The position numbers and the translations under genes are program-made. From assembly GCF_000802965.1 (NCBI RefSeq), contig NZ_JSAK01000001.1, positions 175,061-239,060 on the forward strand: a stretch of 64,000 bases of DNA. The letters run 5' to 3'. The stretch's first letter is position 1. Each line of letters opens with the position of its first letter. Of this stretch, positions 26,582 to 35,974 are shown piece after piece. This stretch comes from Pseudomonas fluorescens. Its GTDB lineage: Bacteria > Pseudomonadota > Gammaproteobacteria > Pseudomonadales > Pseudomonadaceae. The notes below the pieces were generated by a model, which worked only from the letters and a program-made list of their open reading frames with translations, searched no databases and was not told where the DNA came from.

Positions 26582-27040
26582 ATGGCTGACGATATGAATA
26601 CCCAGGACGACCAGGCGCTGGCCGATGAATGGGCTGCGGCCCTGGAAGAAACCGGTGACGCCGGGCAGGCCGACATCGATGCGCTGCTGGCCGCCGATGC
26701 AGGCGTTTCCAGCTCCAACCGCTTGCCAATGGAAGAGTTCGGCAGCGTGCCGCGCAACAACGATCCGGTTAGCCTTGAAGGCCCGAACCTGGACGTGATC
26801 CTCGATATCCCGGTGTCGATTTCCATGGAAGTGGGCAGCACCGACATCAACATCCGCAACCTGCTGCAACTCAACCAGGGTTCGGTGATCGAGCTCGATC
26901 GCCTGGCCGGTGAGCCGCTGGACGTGCTGGTCAACGGCACGCTGATCGCTCACGGCGAAGTGGTGGTGGTCAACGAGAAGTTCGGCATCCGCCTGACCGA
27001 CGTGATCAGCCCAAGCGAACGCATCAAGAAGCTGCGCTGA
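26582..27040 (+). CDS. fliN: Flagellar motor switch protein FliN
   Basis: FliN forms the base of the C ring. The 152-residue product has an N-terminal acidic extension (EDQALADEW-like block, DDQALADEWAAALEE) and a C-terminal SpoA domain (about 75-150, LDVILDIPVSISMEVGSTDI, LLQLNQGSVIELDRLAGEPLDVLVNG). Of two adjacent ATGs the second, 26582, has the better distance from GAGGA at 26571-26575. It directly abuts fliO. Confidence 0.96.
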   Translation: MADDMNTQDDQALADEWAAALEETGDAGQADIDALLAADAGVSSSNRLPMEEFGSVPRNNDPVSLEGPNLDVILDIPVSISMEVGSTDINIRNLLQLNQGSVIELDRLAGEPLDVLVNGTLIAHGEVVVVNEKFGIRLTDVISPSERIKKLR

Positions 27041-27487
27041 GTGAAAAAGCTTTTCGGTTTAGTGCTCGGGTTGGCGTTGCCGTTTAGCGTTCTGGCGGCC
27101 GAGCCTGTTGCGACCGCGGCTGCTGCGCCCGTCGCCAGTGGCGGAGTGGCCGGGCAATTGACGCAACTGGTGTTCGGTTTGTTGCTGGTGCTGGGGCTGA
27201 TCTTCTTCCTTGCCTGGCTGCTGCGCCGCGTCCAGCAGGCGGGGCCGGCAGGCAAAGGGCAGGTGATCGAGTTGATCGGTTCCCGCGCGCTGGGGCCACG
27301 TGACCGCTTGATGCTTGTGCAAGTCGGCAACGAACAGATTCTGCTCGGTCTCAGTCCCGGCACCATCACCGCGCTGCATGTGATGAAAGATCCGATTGAG
27401 GTGCCGACCGCCACCGACAAAGCGACTCCGGAGTTCGCCCAGCATCTGTTGAAGATACTCGGCAAGGATCAGAAGGATAAGAAGTAA
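27041..27487 (+). CDS. fliO: Flagellar biosynthetic protein FliO
   Basis: FliO helps assemble the FliP ring of the export gate. The 148-residue frame starts at GTG 27041 directly after the fliN stop. It has an N-terminal signal-like segment ([20 protein letters not shown]), an Ala-rich stretch and a membrane segment at about 42-65 ([19 protein letters not shown]). A cytoplasmic FliO domain follows ([33 protein letters not shown]). The last base is shared with the fliP start. Confidence 0.93.
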   Translation: MKKLFGLVLGLALPFSVLAAEPVATAAAAPVASGGVAGQLTQLVFGLLLVLGLIFFLAWLLRRVQQAGPAGKGQVIELIGSRALGPRDRLMLVQVGNEQILLGLSPGTITALHVMKDPIEVPTATDKATPEFAQHLLKILGKDQKDKK

Positions 27488-28245
27488 TGGGTGCGTTACG
27501 CATCGTCTTGACGCTGGCCCTGATGCTGGCCGCGCCGCTGGCGTTCGCCGCCGATCCGTTGTCGATCCCGGCGATCACGTTGGGCACCAACGCGCAGGGC
27601 GCTCAGGAATACTCGGTCAGCCTGCAAATCCTGCTGATCATGACCGCGCTGAGTTTCATCCCGGCGTTCGTCATGCTGATGACCAGCTTCACCCGGATCA
27701 TCATCGTTTTCTCGATCCTGCGTCAGGCCCTTGGCCTGCAGCAGACACCGTCGAACCAGATCCTCACCGGCATGGCGCTGTTCCTGACCCTGTTCATCAT
27801 GGCGCCGGTGTTCGACCGGGTTAACCAGGACGCCTTGCAGCCGTACCTGGCGGAAAAAATGACCGCCCAGGATGCCGTGGCCAAGGCTCAGGTGCCGATC
27901 AAGGACTTCATGCTCGCCCAGACCCGCACCAGCGATCTGGAATTGTTCATGCGCCTGTCCAAGCGCACTGACATTGCTACTCCGGATCAAGCGCCCTTGA
28001 CCATTCTGGTGCCGGCGTTCGTGACCTCTGAACTGAAGACCGCGTTCCAGATCGGGTTCATGATCTTCATTCCGTTCCTGATCATCGACCTGGTCGTGGC
28101 CAGTGTGCTGATGGCCATGGGTATGATGATGCTGTCGCCGCTGATCATTTCCCTGCCGTTCAAGATCATGTTGTTTGTATTGGTGGATGGCTGGGCGCTG
28201 ATCATTGGCACCCTGGCCAGCAGCTTCGGCGGTGTTTCGCCATGA
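27487..28245 (+). CDS. fliP: Flagellar export gate protein FliP
   Basis: FliP is the main subunit of the export gate pore. The 252 residues include a cleavable N-terminal signal peptide (about 1-22) and four membrane segments. The conserved motifs are [35 protein letters not shown] and [21 protein letters not shown] (quoted in parts: [12 protein letters not shown]). It overlaps fliO by one base and fliQ by four. Confidence 0.97.
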   Translation: MGALRIVLTLALMLAAPLAFAADPLSIPAITLGTNAQGAQEYSVSLQILLIMTALSFIPAFVMLMTSFTRIIIVFSILRQALGLQQTPSNQILTGMALFLTLFIMAPVFDRVNQDALQPYLAEKMTAQDAVAKAQVPIKDFMLAQTRTSDLELFMRLSKRTDIATPDQAPLTILVPAFVTSELKTAFQIGFMIFIPFLIIDLVVASVLMAMGMMMLSPLIISLPFKIMLFVLVDGWALIIGTLASSFGGVSP

Positions 28246-28511
28246 CGCCAGAAGTTGCCGTCGACATCTTCCGCGAAGCGCTGTGGCTGACCACCATGAT
28301 GGTGGCGATCCTGGTGATTCCGAGTTTGCTGGTGGGCCTGTTGGTGGCGATGTTTCAGGCCGCCACCCAGATCAACGAACAAACCCTGAGCTTTTTGCCG
28401 CGTCTGTTGGTGATGCTGGTGACGCTGATCGTCGGCGGCCCGTGGCTGGTGCAGACCTTCATGGAATACATCCTGCAGTTGTACGGCAGTATTCCGCAGG
28501 TCATCGGCTAA
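28242..28511 (+). CDS. fliQ: Flagellar export gate protein FliQ
   Basis: This 89-residue protein has two membrane helices (about 15-38 and 50-75) and the family motif [23 protein letters not shown], here at about residues 28-50. It forms the gate with FliP and FliR. The ATG overlaps the fliP stop, and fliR begins four bases after its end. Confidence 0.96.
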   Translation: MTPEVAVDIFREALWLTTMMVAILVIPSLLVGLLVAMFQAATQINEQTLSFLPRLLVMLVTLIVGGPWLVQTFMEYILQLYGSIPQVIG

Positions 28512-28514
28512 GCC

Positions 28515-29300
28515 ATGTCCTCGCTGCTGCAATTGACGGATACCCAGATCAGCACTTGGGTGGCGACCTTCATGTTGCCGCTGTTTCGCGTGGCTTCAAT
28601 ACTGATGGTCATGCCTGTGTTCGGTACGACCCTGGTGCCGCGCCGGGTACGCCTGTATTTCGCCGTGGCGATTACCGTGGTCATCGCCCCGGGCCTGCCG
28701 CCCATGCCGCCGGTGAATGCGCTGGACTTGAGCGGGTTGTTGCTGATTGCCGAGCAGATCCTCGTCGGTGCGGTGCTGGGGTTTTCGCTGCAACTGTTCT
28801 TCCAGGCTTTCGTCATTGCCGGGCAAATCGTCGCCATTCAAATGGGCATGGGCTTCGCTTCGATGATCGACCCGGTCAACGGCGTGTCGACAGCGGTCAT
28901 CGGGCAGTTTTTCACCATGCTGGTGACGCTATTGTTCCTCTCGATGAATGGCCATCTGGTGGTGTTCGAAGTGCTCACCGAAAGCTTCACTACGCTGCCA
29001 GTCGGGAGCGGGTTGATGGTCAATCATTTCTGGGAGCTGGCCGGCAAGCTGGGTTGGGTGCTTGGCGCGGCGCTGGTGCTGGTGTTGCCGGCGATTACCG
29101 CGTTGCTGGTGGTCAATATTGCATTCGGCGTGATGACCCGGGCGGCACCGCAGCTCAATATTTTTTCCATCGGTTTCCCACTGATACTGGTGCTCGGGCT
29201 GTTTATCGTCTGGGTCGGTCTGGCGGACATTCTCAATCAGTATCAACCGCTGGCCTCCGAGGCTTTGCAGTTTTTACGCGAACTGGCACAGGCGCGCTGA
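28515..29300 (+). CDS. fliR: Flagellar export gate protein FliR
   Basis: FliR completes the export gate. The 261-residue protein has about six hydrophobic segments, beginning with FMLPLFRVASILMVMPVFG and including LLLIAEQILVGAVLGFSLQL and GQIVAIQMGMGFASMIDPVN (each a family block). Length is normal. flhB starts four bases downstream. Confidence 0.96.
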   Translation: MSSLLQLTDTQISTWVATFMLPLFRVASILMVMPVFGTTLVPRRVRLYFAVAITVVIAPGLPPMPPVNALDLSGLLLIAEQILVGAVLGFSLQLFFQAFVIAGQIVAIQMGMGFASMIDPVNGVSTAVIGQFFTMLVTLLFLSMNGHLVVFEVLTESFTTLPVGSGLMVNHFWELAGKLGWVLGAALVLVLPAITALLVVNIAFGVMTRAAPQLNIFSIGFPLILVLGLFIVWVGLADILNQYQPLASEALQFLRELAQAR

Positions 29301-29303
29301 GTC

Positions 29304-30443
29304 ATGGCTGAGAGCGAAAGCGGTCAGGACAAAACAGAAGACCCCACGGAGAAGAAGAAAAAGGACGCTCGGGAGAAGGGTGAAATTGCACGCTCCAAGG
29401 AGCTCAATACCTTGGCCATCATGTTGGTTGGTGCCAGTGCACTGCTGATTTTCGGCGGGGCCATGGCGCAAGACATGATGGAGCTGATGCGCCTGAACTT
29501 CTCGATACCGCGGGAAGTGATCATGGATCAACGCTCCATGGCCAGTTATCTGCTGCACTCGGGACTGATTGCCCTGTGGTCGATTCAGCCGGTGATGCTT
29601 ACATTGGTGCTGGCCGCCATCATTGGCCCGATTTCCCTGGGCGGATGGCTGTTCGCGGCGGGCTCCCTGGCGCCCAAGTTCAGTCGGCTCAACCCCGCAC
29701 CCGGCCTCAAACGCATGTTCTCCACCAAGGCATTGGTGGAGCTGCTCAAGGCCTTGGCCAAGTTCTTCATCATCCTCTTCGTGGCCCTGGCGGTACTGTC
29801 GGCGGACATCGACGATTTGCTGCGCATCGCCCATGAACCGCTGGACCGGGCGATCATCCACAGCCTGCAATTGGTCGGCTGGAGTACCTTGTGGATGGCT
29901 TGTGGGCTGATCATCATCGCCGCCGTGGACGTCCCGGTACAGCTCTGGGAAAGCCACAAGAAACTGCTGATGACCAAGCAGGAAGTGCGCGACGAGCATA
30001 AGGATGCGGAGGGTCGGCCGGAGGTCAAGCAACGGATTCGCCAGCTGCAACGCGAAATGTCCCAACGGCGGATGATGGCCGCGATTCCCGAGGCGGACGT
30101 GGTCATCACCAACCCGACCCACTACGCGGTGGCGCTCAAGTACGACCCGGACAAGGGCGGCGCGCCAATGCTGATCGCCAAGGGCACTGACTTCCTCGCC
30201 CTGAAAATTCGCGAGATTGCGGCGGCTAATGAAATTTTGTTGCTGGAATCGCCGGGGTTGGCGCGGTCGATCTACTACTCCACGGAACTTGAGCAGGAAA
30301 TTCCGGGCGGGTTGTATCTCGCTGTGGCGCAGGTGTTGGCGTATGTCTATCAGATTCGCCAGTACCGCGCGGGCAAAGGAAAGCGGCCGGAGCCGCTTAA
30401 GGATGATTTGCCGATTCCGCCGGATTTGCGGCGGGATGCTTGA
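29304..30443 (+). CDS. flhB: Flagellar export switch protein FlhB
   Basis: FlhB sets the order of export substrates by self-cleavage. The 379-residue frame has a charged N terminus (ESGQDKTEDPTEKKKKDA), four membrane segments between about 30 and 215, and a cytoplasmic domain with the autocleavage motif NPTH at residues 270-273 (VITNPTHYAVALKY). A separate short protein encoded at 54178-54507 resembles only the part after this cleavage site. Confidence 0.97.
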   Translation: MAESESGQDKTEDPTEKKKKDAREKGEIARSKELNTLAIMLVGASALLIFGGAMAQDMMELMRLNFSIPREVIMDQRSMASYLLHSGLIALWSIQPVMLTLVLAAIIGPISLGGWLFAAGSLAPKFSRLNPAPGLKRMFSTKALVELLKALAKFFIILFVALAVLSADIDDLLRIAHEPLDRAIIHSLQLVGWSTLWMACGLIIIAAVDVPVQLWESHKKLLMTKQEVRDEHKDAEGRPEVKQRIRQLQREMSQRRMMAAIPEADVVITNPTHYAVALKYDPDKGGAPMLIAKGTDFLALKIREIAAANEILLLESPGLARSIYYSTELEQEIPGGLYLAVAQVLAYVYQIRQYRAGKGKRPEPLKDDLPIPPDLRRDA

Positions 30444-30452
30444 TCTGCTGAA

Positions 30453-30537
30453 AATCAAAAGATCGCAGCCTTCGGCAGCTCCTACATTGGAATGCGTTTC
30501 CCTGTAGGAGCTGCCGAAGGCTGCGATCTTTTTGATT
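30453..30537. repeat. REP-type palindrome pair between flhB and flhA
   Basis: This is the longest inverted repeat in the window. About 33 bases on each side (AATCAAAAGATCGCAGCCTT start, complement at the right end) flank a 16-base loop. Apart from one extra base in an A/T run the arms are complementary. It would form a terminator-like hairpin after flhB. Confidence 0.88.
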
Positions 30538-30576
30538 CTGCCTCTGAAAACCCTCTATTTCCTGCCCTGGCAAAAG

Positions 30577-30594
30577 TTGGAAAGCTTCTTGCAG
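30577..30594 (+). promoter_or_regulatory. Candidate sigma-54 promoter of flhA
   Basis: TTGGAAAGCTTCTTGCAG has GG and GC separated by ten bases and a perfect -12 box (TTGCA). The -24 box is TGGAAAG rather than TGGCACG. It lies about 62 bases before flhA, whose promoter is FleQ/sigma-54 dependent in P. aeruginosa. Confidence 0.65.
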
Positions 30595-30654
30595 TAGCCG
30601 CCCTGCGCCTGCTTCAGGCGTCAAAAGTTTGCTTTAAAGGAACGGGGAAAACCG

Positions 30655-32784
30655 GTGGATCGCTCTCAGTTATTCAACACTGCTCGCACAAACGTTGCCG
30701 ATTTGAGTCGGGGCAACCTGGGTGTGCCGTTGTTGCTGCTGGTCATGCTGGCGATGATGATGTTGCCGGTGCCGCCGTTCCTGCTGGACGTGTTTTTCAC
30801 CTTCAACATTGCCCTGTCGATTGTCGTGCTGCTGGTCTGCGTGTACGCCTTGCGGCCGCTGGATTTCGCGGTGTTCCCGACCATTCTGCTGGTGGCGACC
30901 TTGTTGCGGCTGGCGTTGAACGTGGCTTCGACGCGGGTGGTGATGCTCCACGGTCAGGACGGTCATGCGGCCGCGGGCAAGGTGATCCAGGCCTTCGGTG
31001 AGGTGGTGATCGGCGGGAACTACGTGGTGGGTATCGTGGTTTTCGCGATTTTGATGATCATCAACTTCGTCGTGGTGACCAAGGGCGCCGGGCGGATTTC
31101 CGAGGTGAGCGCGCGATTCACCCTCGATGCGATGCCCGGCAAACAAATGGCCATCGACGCCGACCTGAACGCCGGCCTGATCGATCAGAACCAGGCCAAA
31201 CTGCGCCGGATGGAAGTGGCCCAGGAAGCCGAGTTCTACGGTTCCATGGACGGTGCCAGCAAATTCGTGCGCGGTGACGCCATTGCCGGCCTGCTGATTC
31301 TGTTTATCAACCTGATCGGCGGCATGGCGGTCGGTATCTTCCAGCACGGCATGACCTTCGGCGACGCCGGCAAGGTATACGCGCTGTTGACCATTGGTGA
31401 CGGTTTGGTGGCGCAATTGCCATCACTGCTGTTGTCCACCGCGGCGGCGATCATGGTGACCCGTGCTTCCGGCTCGGAAGACATGGGCAAGCAGATCAAT
31501 CGTCAGATGTTCGCCTCGCCCAAGGCGCTGGCAGTGGCGGCTGGCCTGATGGCGGTCATGGGCCTGGTGCCCGGCATGCCGCATTTCTCTTTCCTGACCA
31601 TGGCGGCTCTCGCAGCGGGCGGCGCCTACCTGTTCTGGAAGAAACAAAACGTCGCCAAGGTGCAGGCACTGCAAGAGGTCAAGCGTCAGCAGGAACTGTT
31701 GCCTTCGCCGGCTCGCGCCCAGGAAACCAAGGAGCTGGGTTGGGATGACGTGACACCTATCGACATGATCGGCCTGGAAGTCGGTTATCGCCTGATTCCA
31801 CTGGTGGACCGTAACCAGGGCGGCCAGTTGCTCGCGCGGATCAAGGGTGTGCGCAAGAAGCTCTCACAAGACCTCGGCTTCCTGATGCCGACCGTGCATA
31901 TACGCGACAACCTCGACCTGGCGCCAAGCGCCTATCGCCTGACCCTGATGGGGGTGATCCTGGCCGAGGCCGAGATTTACCCGGAGCGCGAACTGGCGAT
32001 CAACCCGGGGCAGGTCTACGGCACGCTTAATGGCATAACCGCCAAAGATCCGGCTTTCGGCCTGGAGGCGGTCTGGATCGAAATCAGCCAGCGTTCGCAG
32101 GCGCAATCCCTTGGCTATACAGTGGTCGATGCCAGTACAGTAGTGGCAACTCACTTGAACCAGATCTTGTACAAGCATTCCAGTGAGCTGATCGGCCACG
32201 AAGAAGTACAGCAACTCATGCAATTGCTGGCCAAAAGCTCGCCAAAACTGGCTGAGGAGCTGGTGCCGGGCGTGGTGTCGCTGTCGCAACTGCTCAAAGT
32301 ATTGCAAGCGCTGTTGGCCGAGCAGGTGCCGGTGCGCGACATTCGCAGCATCGCCGAAGCCATCGCGAACAACGCTGCCAAGAGTCAAGATACTGCCGCA
32401 TTGGTGGCAGCCGTGCGCGTCGGCGTATCCCGCGCAATCGTCCAAAGCATTGTAGGCACTGACTCCGAGCTGCCAGTTATCACGCTGGAGCCAAGGTTGG
32501 AACAAATATTGCTCAACAGTCTGCAGAAGGCAGGACAAGGCTCGGAAGAGGGCGTTCTGCTGGAGCCAAGCATGGCTGAGAAACTGCAGCGTTCGTTGAT
32601 CGACGCCGCACAGCGTCAAGAGATGCAAGGTCAACCGGTGATTCTGCTGGTAGCCGGTCCGGTTCGCGCGATGCTCTCGCGATTTGGCCGACTGGCAGTC
32701 CCGGGTTTGCACGTGTTGGCTTACCAGGAAATTCCTGACAACAAGCAAGTGACCATCGTTGCGACAGTAGGGCCCAACGGCTGA
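30655..32784 (+). CDS. flhA: Flagellar export protein FlhA
   Basis: FlhA is the nonameric export gate protein that binds chaperone-substrate complexes. The 709-residue frame starts at GTG 30655. About eight membrane segments fill residues 20-330, including the family block RFTLDAMPGKQMAIDADLNAG, seen here as FTLDAMPGKQMAIDAD. The cytoplasmic domain covers about 360-700. Length is normal. The next gene, flhF, starts 11 bases after the stop. Confidence 0.96.
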   Translation: MDRSQLFNTARTNVADLSRGNLGVPLLLLVMLAMMMLPVPPFLLDVFFTFNIALSIVVLLVCVYALRPLDFAVFPTILLVATLLRLALNVASTRVVMLHGQDGHAAAGKVIQAFGEVVIGGNYVVGIVVFAILMIINFVVVTKGAGRISEVSARFTLDAMPGKQMAIDADLNAGLIDQNQAKLRRMEVAQEAEFYGSMDGASKFVRGDAIAGLLILFINLIGGMAVGIFQHGMTFGDAGKVYALLTIGDGLVAQLPSLLLSTAAAIMVTRASGSEDMGKQINRQMFASPKALAVAAGLMAVMGLVPGMPHFSFLTMAALAAGGAYLFWKKQNVAKVQALQEVKRQQELLPSPARAQETKELGWDDVTPIDMIGLEVGYRLIPLVDRNQGGQLLARIKGVRKKLSQDLGFLMPTVHIRDNLDLAPSAYRLTLMGVILAEAEIYPERELAINPGQVYGTLNGITAKDPAFGLEAVWIEISQRSQAQSLGYTVVDASTVVATHLNQILYKHSSELIGHEEVQQLMQLLAKSSPKLAEELVPGVVSLSQLLKVLQALLAEQVPVRDIRSIAEAIANNAAKSQDTAALVAAVRVGVSRAIVQSIVGTDSELPVITLEPRLEQILLNSLQKAGQGSEEGVLLEPSMAEKLQRSLIDAAQRQEMQGQPVILLVAGPVRAMLSRFGRLAVPGLHVLAYQEIPDNKQVTIVATVGPNG

Positions 32785-32795
32785 GGTAGTGGTTT

Positions 32796-34124
32796 ATGCA
32801 AGTTAAGCGTTTTTTCGCCGCCGATATGCGTCAGGCCATGAAGCTGGTTCGTGATGAGCTGGGCGCCGATGCCGCCATCATTGGCAACCGCCGCATTGCC
32901 GGTGGTGTCGAGCTGACGGCTGCCCTGGATTACAAGCTGTCGGCGCTGGCTCCGCGCGTGCCGAACATGGAGCTCGAAGACGAGCTGCGCAAGACCCAAT
33001 CGCGGATCGTCACCGCCCAGGCTGAATTGAGCCTGCGTAGTGATGGCGAGAGCGACAATGCGACCAATCGCCAGTTGTTCGCCGGCCTGCCGCTGACCGC
33101 CGCCGAACCGCTGATCGAACCGACCTACAGCGAGCCTCGTCGTCCTGCACCGGCCGCCGCACCTGCCTCCAGCGGTGTGGACCCACGGGCGTTCGATTCC
33201 ATGCGTTCCGAGCTCAACAGCCTGCGCGAGCTGATGGAAGTACAGCTCGGCTCGCTGGCCTGGAATCAACTGCAAGGCAGCCGCCCGGCTCAGGCCAACC
33301 TGTGGCGCCGTTTGCAGCGCATCGGGCTCTCCGGCCCGTTGTCGCGGGATTTGCTGGCGCTGATTACTGATATCGAAGAACCCCGTCAGGCCTGGCGCAT
33401 GTTGCTGGCGCATCTGGCGCGGATGATTGCCACACCGGAAATTGAACCGCTGGAAGAGGGTGGCGTGATTGCCATGGTCGGCCCTGCCGGCATGGGCAAG
33501 ACCACCACCCTGGCGAAATTGGCCGCCCGTTACGTGCTCAAATACGGCGCGCAGAACATTGCGCTGGTGAGCATGGACAGCTTCCGCATCGGCGCCCAGG
33601 AGCAGCTCAAGACCCTCGGTCGGATTCTCAACGTGTCGGTGACGCACGTTGATCCGGGCCAATCGCTGGTCCAAGCGCTGGATCCACTGCTGCGCAAGCG
33701 CGTGGTGTTGATCGACACCGCCGGCCTGCAGGCCAGCGATCCAGCGCTGCGCATGCAGCTCGAAAGCCTGGCCGGACGAGGCATCAAATCAAAAAATTAT
33801 CTGGTCCTGGCAACCACCAGCCAGAAACAGGTTCTAACCGCCGCTTATCACAGTTACAAGCGTTGCGGGCTTGCCGGCTGCATTCTGACTAAACTGGATG
33901 AAACGGCCAGTCTGGGCGAGGTGTTGAGCCTGGCCATCAGTCATGAATTGCCAGTGGCTTACCTGACCGATGGCCCGCGGATTCCGGATGATTTGCATCT
34001 GCCGCGTCGTCATCAGTTGGTCAGCCGCGCCGTCAGCGTGCAAATGCAGGAAGAACCCAGCGAAGAAGCCATGGCTGACATGTTCGCTGACATCTACCAC
34101 AGTCCGACCAAGCAGGTTGGCTGA
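32796..34124 (+). CDS. flhF: Flagellar placement GTPase FlhF
   Basis: FlhF is the SRP-type GTPase that places the polar flagellum. The 442-residue product has a basic N-terminal B domain (MQVKRFFAADMRQAMKLVRD), a variable linker with Pro/Ala, an N domain, and the G domain with P-loop GPAGMGKTTT at 229-238, followed by DTAGLQ and TKLDE. It is encoded between flhA and fleN, as in other polar flagellates. Confidence 0.96.
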   Translation: MQVKRFFAADMRQAMKLVRDELGADAAIIGNRRIAGGVELTAALDYKLSALAPRVPNMELEDELRKTQSRIVTAQAELSLRSDGESDNATNRQLFAGLPLTAAEPLIEPTYSEPRRPAPAAAPASSGVDPRAFDSMRSELNSLRELMEVQLGSLAWNQLQGSRPAQANLWRRLQRIGLSGPLSRDLLALITDIEEPRQAWRMLLAHLARMIATPEIEPLEEGGVIAMVGPAGMGKTTTLAKLAARYVLKYGAQNIALVSMDSFRIGAQEQLKTLGRILNVSVTHVDPGQSLVQALDPLLRKRVVLIDTAGLQASDPALRMQLESLAGRGIKSKNYLVLATTSQKQVLTAAYHSYKRCGLAGCILTKLDETASLGEVLSLAISHELPVAYLTDGPRIPDDLHLPRRHQLVSRAVSVQMQEEPSEEAMADMFADIYHSPTKQVG

Positions 34125-34131
34125 GGTAAAA

Positions 34132-34239
34132 ATGAATCGTTTTTGTACCTACATCGATGGTCTGCCATGCATTGTTCCGTTTGTGAACGCGCAGCCAGTA
34201 ATGTGGCCTCCGTCTATGCAAGACAAGGTAAAGAAATAA
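34132..34239 (+). CDS. Possible 35-residue peptide between flhF and fleN
   Basis: A GAGGT ribosome site at 34123-34127 lies five bases before an ATG that opens a frame of 35 codons ending two bases before fleN (MNRFCTYIDGLPCIVPFVN...). The product has no recognised motif. It may instead be a leader that brings ribosomes to fleN, whose own ribosome site is poor. Coding status is uncertain; only the spacing and position support it. Confidence 0.25.
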   Translation: MNRFCTYIDGLPCIVPFVNAQPVMWPPSMQDKVKK

Positions 34240-34240
34240 C

Positions 34241-35071
34241 ATGGGCAGCATGCATCCCGTACAGGTGATCGCGGTGACCGGCGGCAAAGGTGGCGTCGGG
34301 AAGACTAACGTGTCAGTGAACTTGTCCCTGGCTTTGGCTGAGCTTGGCCGGCGCGTCATGTTGCTGGACGCCGACCTGGGCCTGGCGAACGTCGACGTTC
34401 TGCTGGGACTGACACCCAAACGTACTCTGGCCGACGTGATCGAAGGCCGCTGCGAGCTGCGCGACGTCCTGTTGCAAGGGCCGGGCGGCATCCGCATTGT
34501 TCCGGCGGCGTCCGGCACCCAGAGCATGGTTCATTTGAGCCCGGCGCAACACGCCGGCCTGATCCAGGCCTTCAGCGACATCGGCGACAACCTTGACGTA
34601 CTGGTGATTGACACCGCTGCGGGTATTGGTGACTCGGTAGTCAGTTTTGTACGTGCAGCGCAGGAAGTGTTGCTGGTGGTCTGCGACGAGCCGACTTCGA
34701 TCACGGACGCCTACGCACTGATCAAATTGCTCAACCGCGATTACGGCATGAATCGTTTCCGCGTCCTGGCCAACATGGCCCAGAGCCCGCAGGAAGGACG
34801 CAATCTGTTCGCCAAATTGACCAAGGTCACCGACCGCTTCCTCGACGTCGCCCTGCAATACGTCGGCGCCGTGCCATACGACGAAAGCGTGCGCAAGGCC
34901 GTGCAGAAGCAGCGCGCGGTCTACGAAGCGTTCCCGCGTTCCAAGTGTTCGCTGGCGTTCAAGGCCATCGCGCAAAAGGTCGATACCTGGCCGCTGCCTG
35001 CCAACCCGCGCGGGCACCTGGAGTTTTTCGTCGAGCGCCTCGTGCAACAAACGGCAGGACCCGTGCTATGA
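34241..35071 (+). CDS. fleN: Flagellar number regulator FleN (MinD/ParA-type ATPase)
   Basis: FleN (FlhG) limits flagella number and is the anti-activator of FleQ. The 276-residue frame has a deviant Walker A GGKGGVGKT at 14-22, then MLLDADLGLANVDVLLG and the Walker B block VLVIDTAAGIGDSVVSFV. There is a membrane-targeting amphipathic C terminus. ATG 34241 and 34250 are both possible; an in-frame stop just upstream excludes longer forms. The stop overlaps the fliA start (ATGA). Confidence 0.96.
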   Translation: MGSMHPVQVIAVTGGKGGVGKTNVSVNLSLALAELGRRVMLLDADLGLANVDVLLGLTPKRTLADVIEGRCELRDVLLQGPGGIRIVPAASGTQSMVHLSPAQHAGLIQAFSDIGDNLDVLVIDTAAGIGDSVVSFVRAAQEVLLVVCDEPTSITDAYALIKLLNRDYGMNRFRVLANMAQSPQEGRNLFAKLTKVTDRFLDVALQYVGAVPYDESVRKAVQKQRAVYEAFPRSKCSLAFKAIAQKVDTWPLPANPRGHLEFFVERLVQQTAGPVL

Positions 35072-35808
35072 CCGCCAGCGGTTACAACCTCTACAAGAAG
35101 TCGGCGCGTGACGCGCAGTACGAGCTGATCGAGCGTTACGCGCCACTGGTCAAACGCATTGCCTACCATTTGCTGGCACGCCTGCCAGCCAGTGTCCAGG
35201 TCGAAGACCTGATCCAGGCCGGGATGATCGGCCTGCTTGAAGTATCAACAAAATATGACGCCAGCAAAGGCGCGAGTTTCGAGACGTACGCGGGCATTCG
35301 AATCCGCGGCGCCATGCTCGATGAAGTGCGCAAAGGGGATTGGGCGCCACGTTCGGTCCACCGCAATACCCGGATGGTCAGCGACGCCATTCGCTCGATT
35401 GAAGCTAAAACCGGCCGTGACGCTAAAGATCATGAAGTTGCGGCCGAACTCCAATTGAGTCTCGACGATTATTACGGGATTTTGAACGACACCCTGGGCA
35501 GCCGCTTGTTCAGTTTCGACGATCTGTTGCAGGACGGCGAACACGAAGGGCTGCACGAGGATGGCGCGAGTGCTCATCTCGAGCCGTCACGCGATCTGGA
35601 AGATGAACGCTTCCAGGCAGCGCTGGCGGACGCGATTGCCAATTTGCCGGAGCGTGAGCGACTGGTGTTGGCGCTGTACTACGACGAAGAGTTGAATCTC
35701 AAGGAAATCGGTGAGGTCCTGGGAGTCAGCGAATCTCGGGTCAGCCAGTTACACAGCCAGTGCGCGGCCCGTTTGCGGGGGCGTTTGGGAGAGTGGCGAG
35801 CGCGCTGA
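35068..35808 (+). CDS. fliA: Flagellar sigma factor FliA (sigma-28)
   Basis: FliA directs late flagellar genes, including the promoters seen here before fliC and fliS. The 246 residues have sigma region 2 ([36 protein letters not shown], in part), region 3 and region 4 with helix-turn-helix [25 protein letters not shown], seen as [23 protein letters not shown] 35068 overlaps the fleN stop and gives [17 protein letters not shown], the usual N terminus. Confidence 0.97.
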   Translation: MTASGYNLYKKSARDAQYELIERYAPLVKRIAYHLLARLPASVQVEDLIQAGMIGLLEVSTKYDASKGASFETYAGIRIRGAMLDEVRKGDWAPRSVHRNTRMVSDAIRSIEAKTGRDAKDHEVAAELQLSLDDYYGILNDTLGSRLFSFDDLLQDGEHEGLHEDGASAHLEPSRDLEDERFQAALADAIANLPERERLVLALYYDEELNLKEIGEVLGVSESRVSQLHSQCAARLRGRLGEWRAR

Positions 35809-35974
35809 AGGCAGTGTGGGGGCACTGCGACGTGGCTGGTGGGGTGTTGAACCGCGCCGGTCTCGATCCGTTGTACTCCAGACAGTCATCGAGTGCTTTG
35901 CCAGATTGATTGAAATGGCGCGTCCAGGTGCTGGGCGCGTTTTAGTCTGCTTGGAGGTCGAATTGGACAAGAAC
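35809..35974. other. Leader region between fliA and cheY
   Basis: These 166 bases hold no separate gene. The frame of cheY is open upstream but the extra residues are not CheY-like. I looked for a FliA promoter, expected from P. aeruginosa, and found no convincing TAAA-N15-GCCGATAA match. A GGAGGT site lies at 35953-35958. Confidence 0.3.

Noticed and set aside
35809..35974. FliA promoter before cheY
   Set aside because: Expected from P. aeruginosa, but no pair of elements with correct spacing was found.
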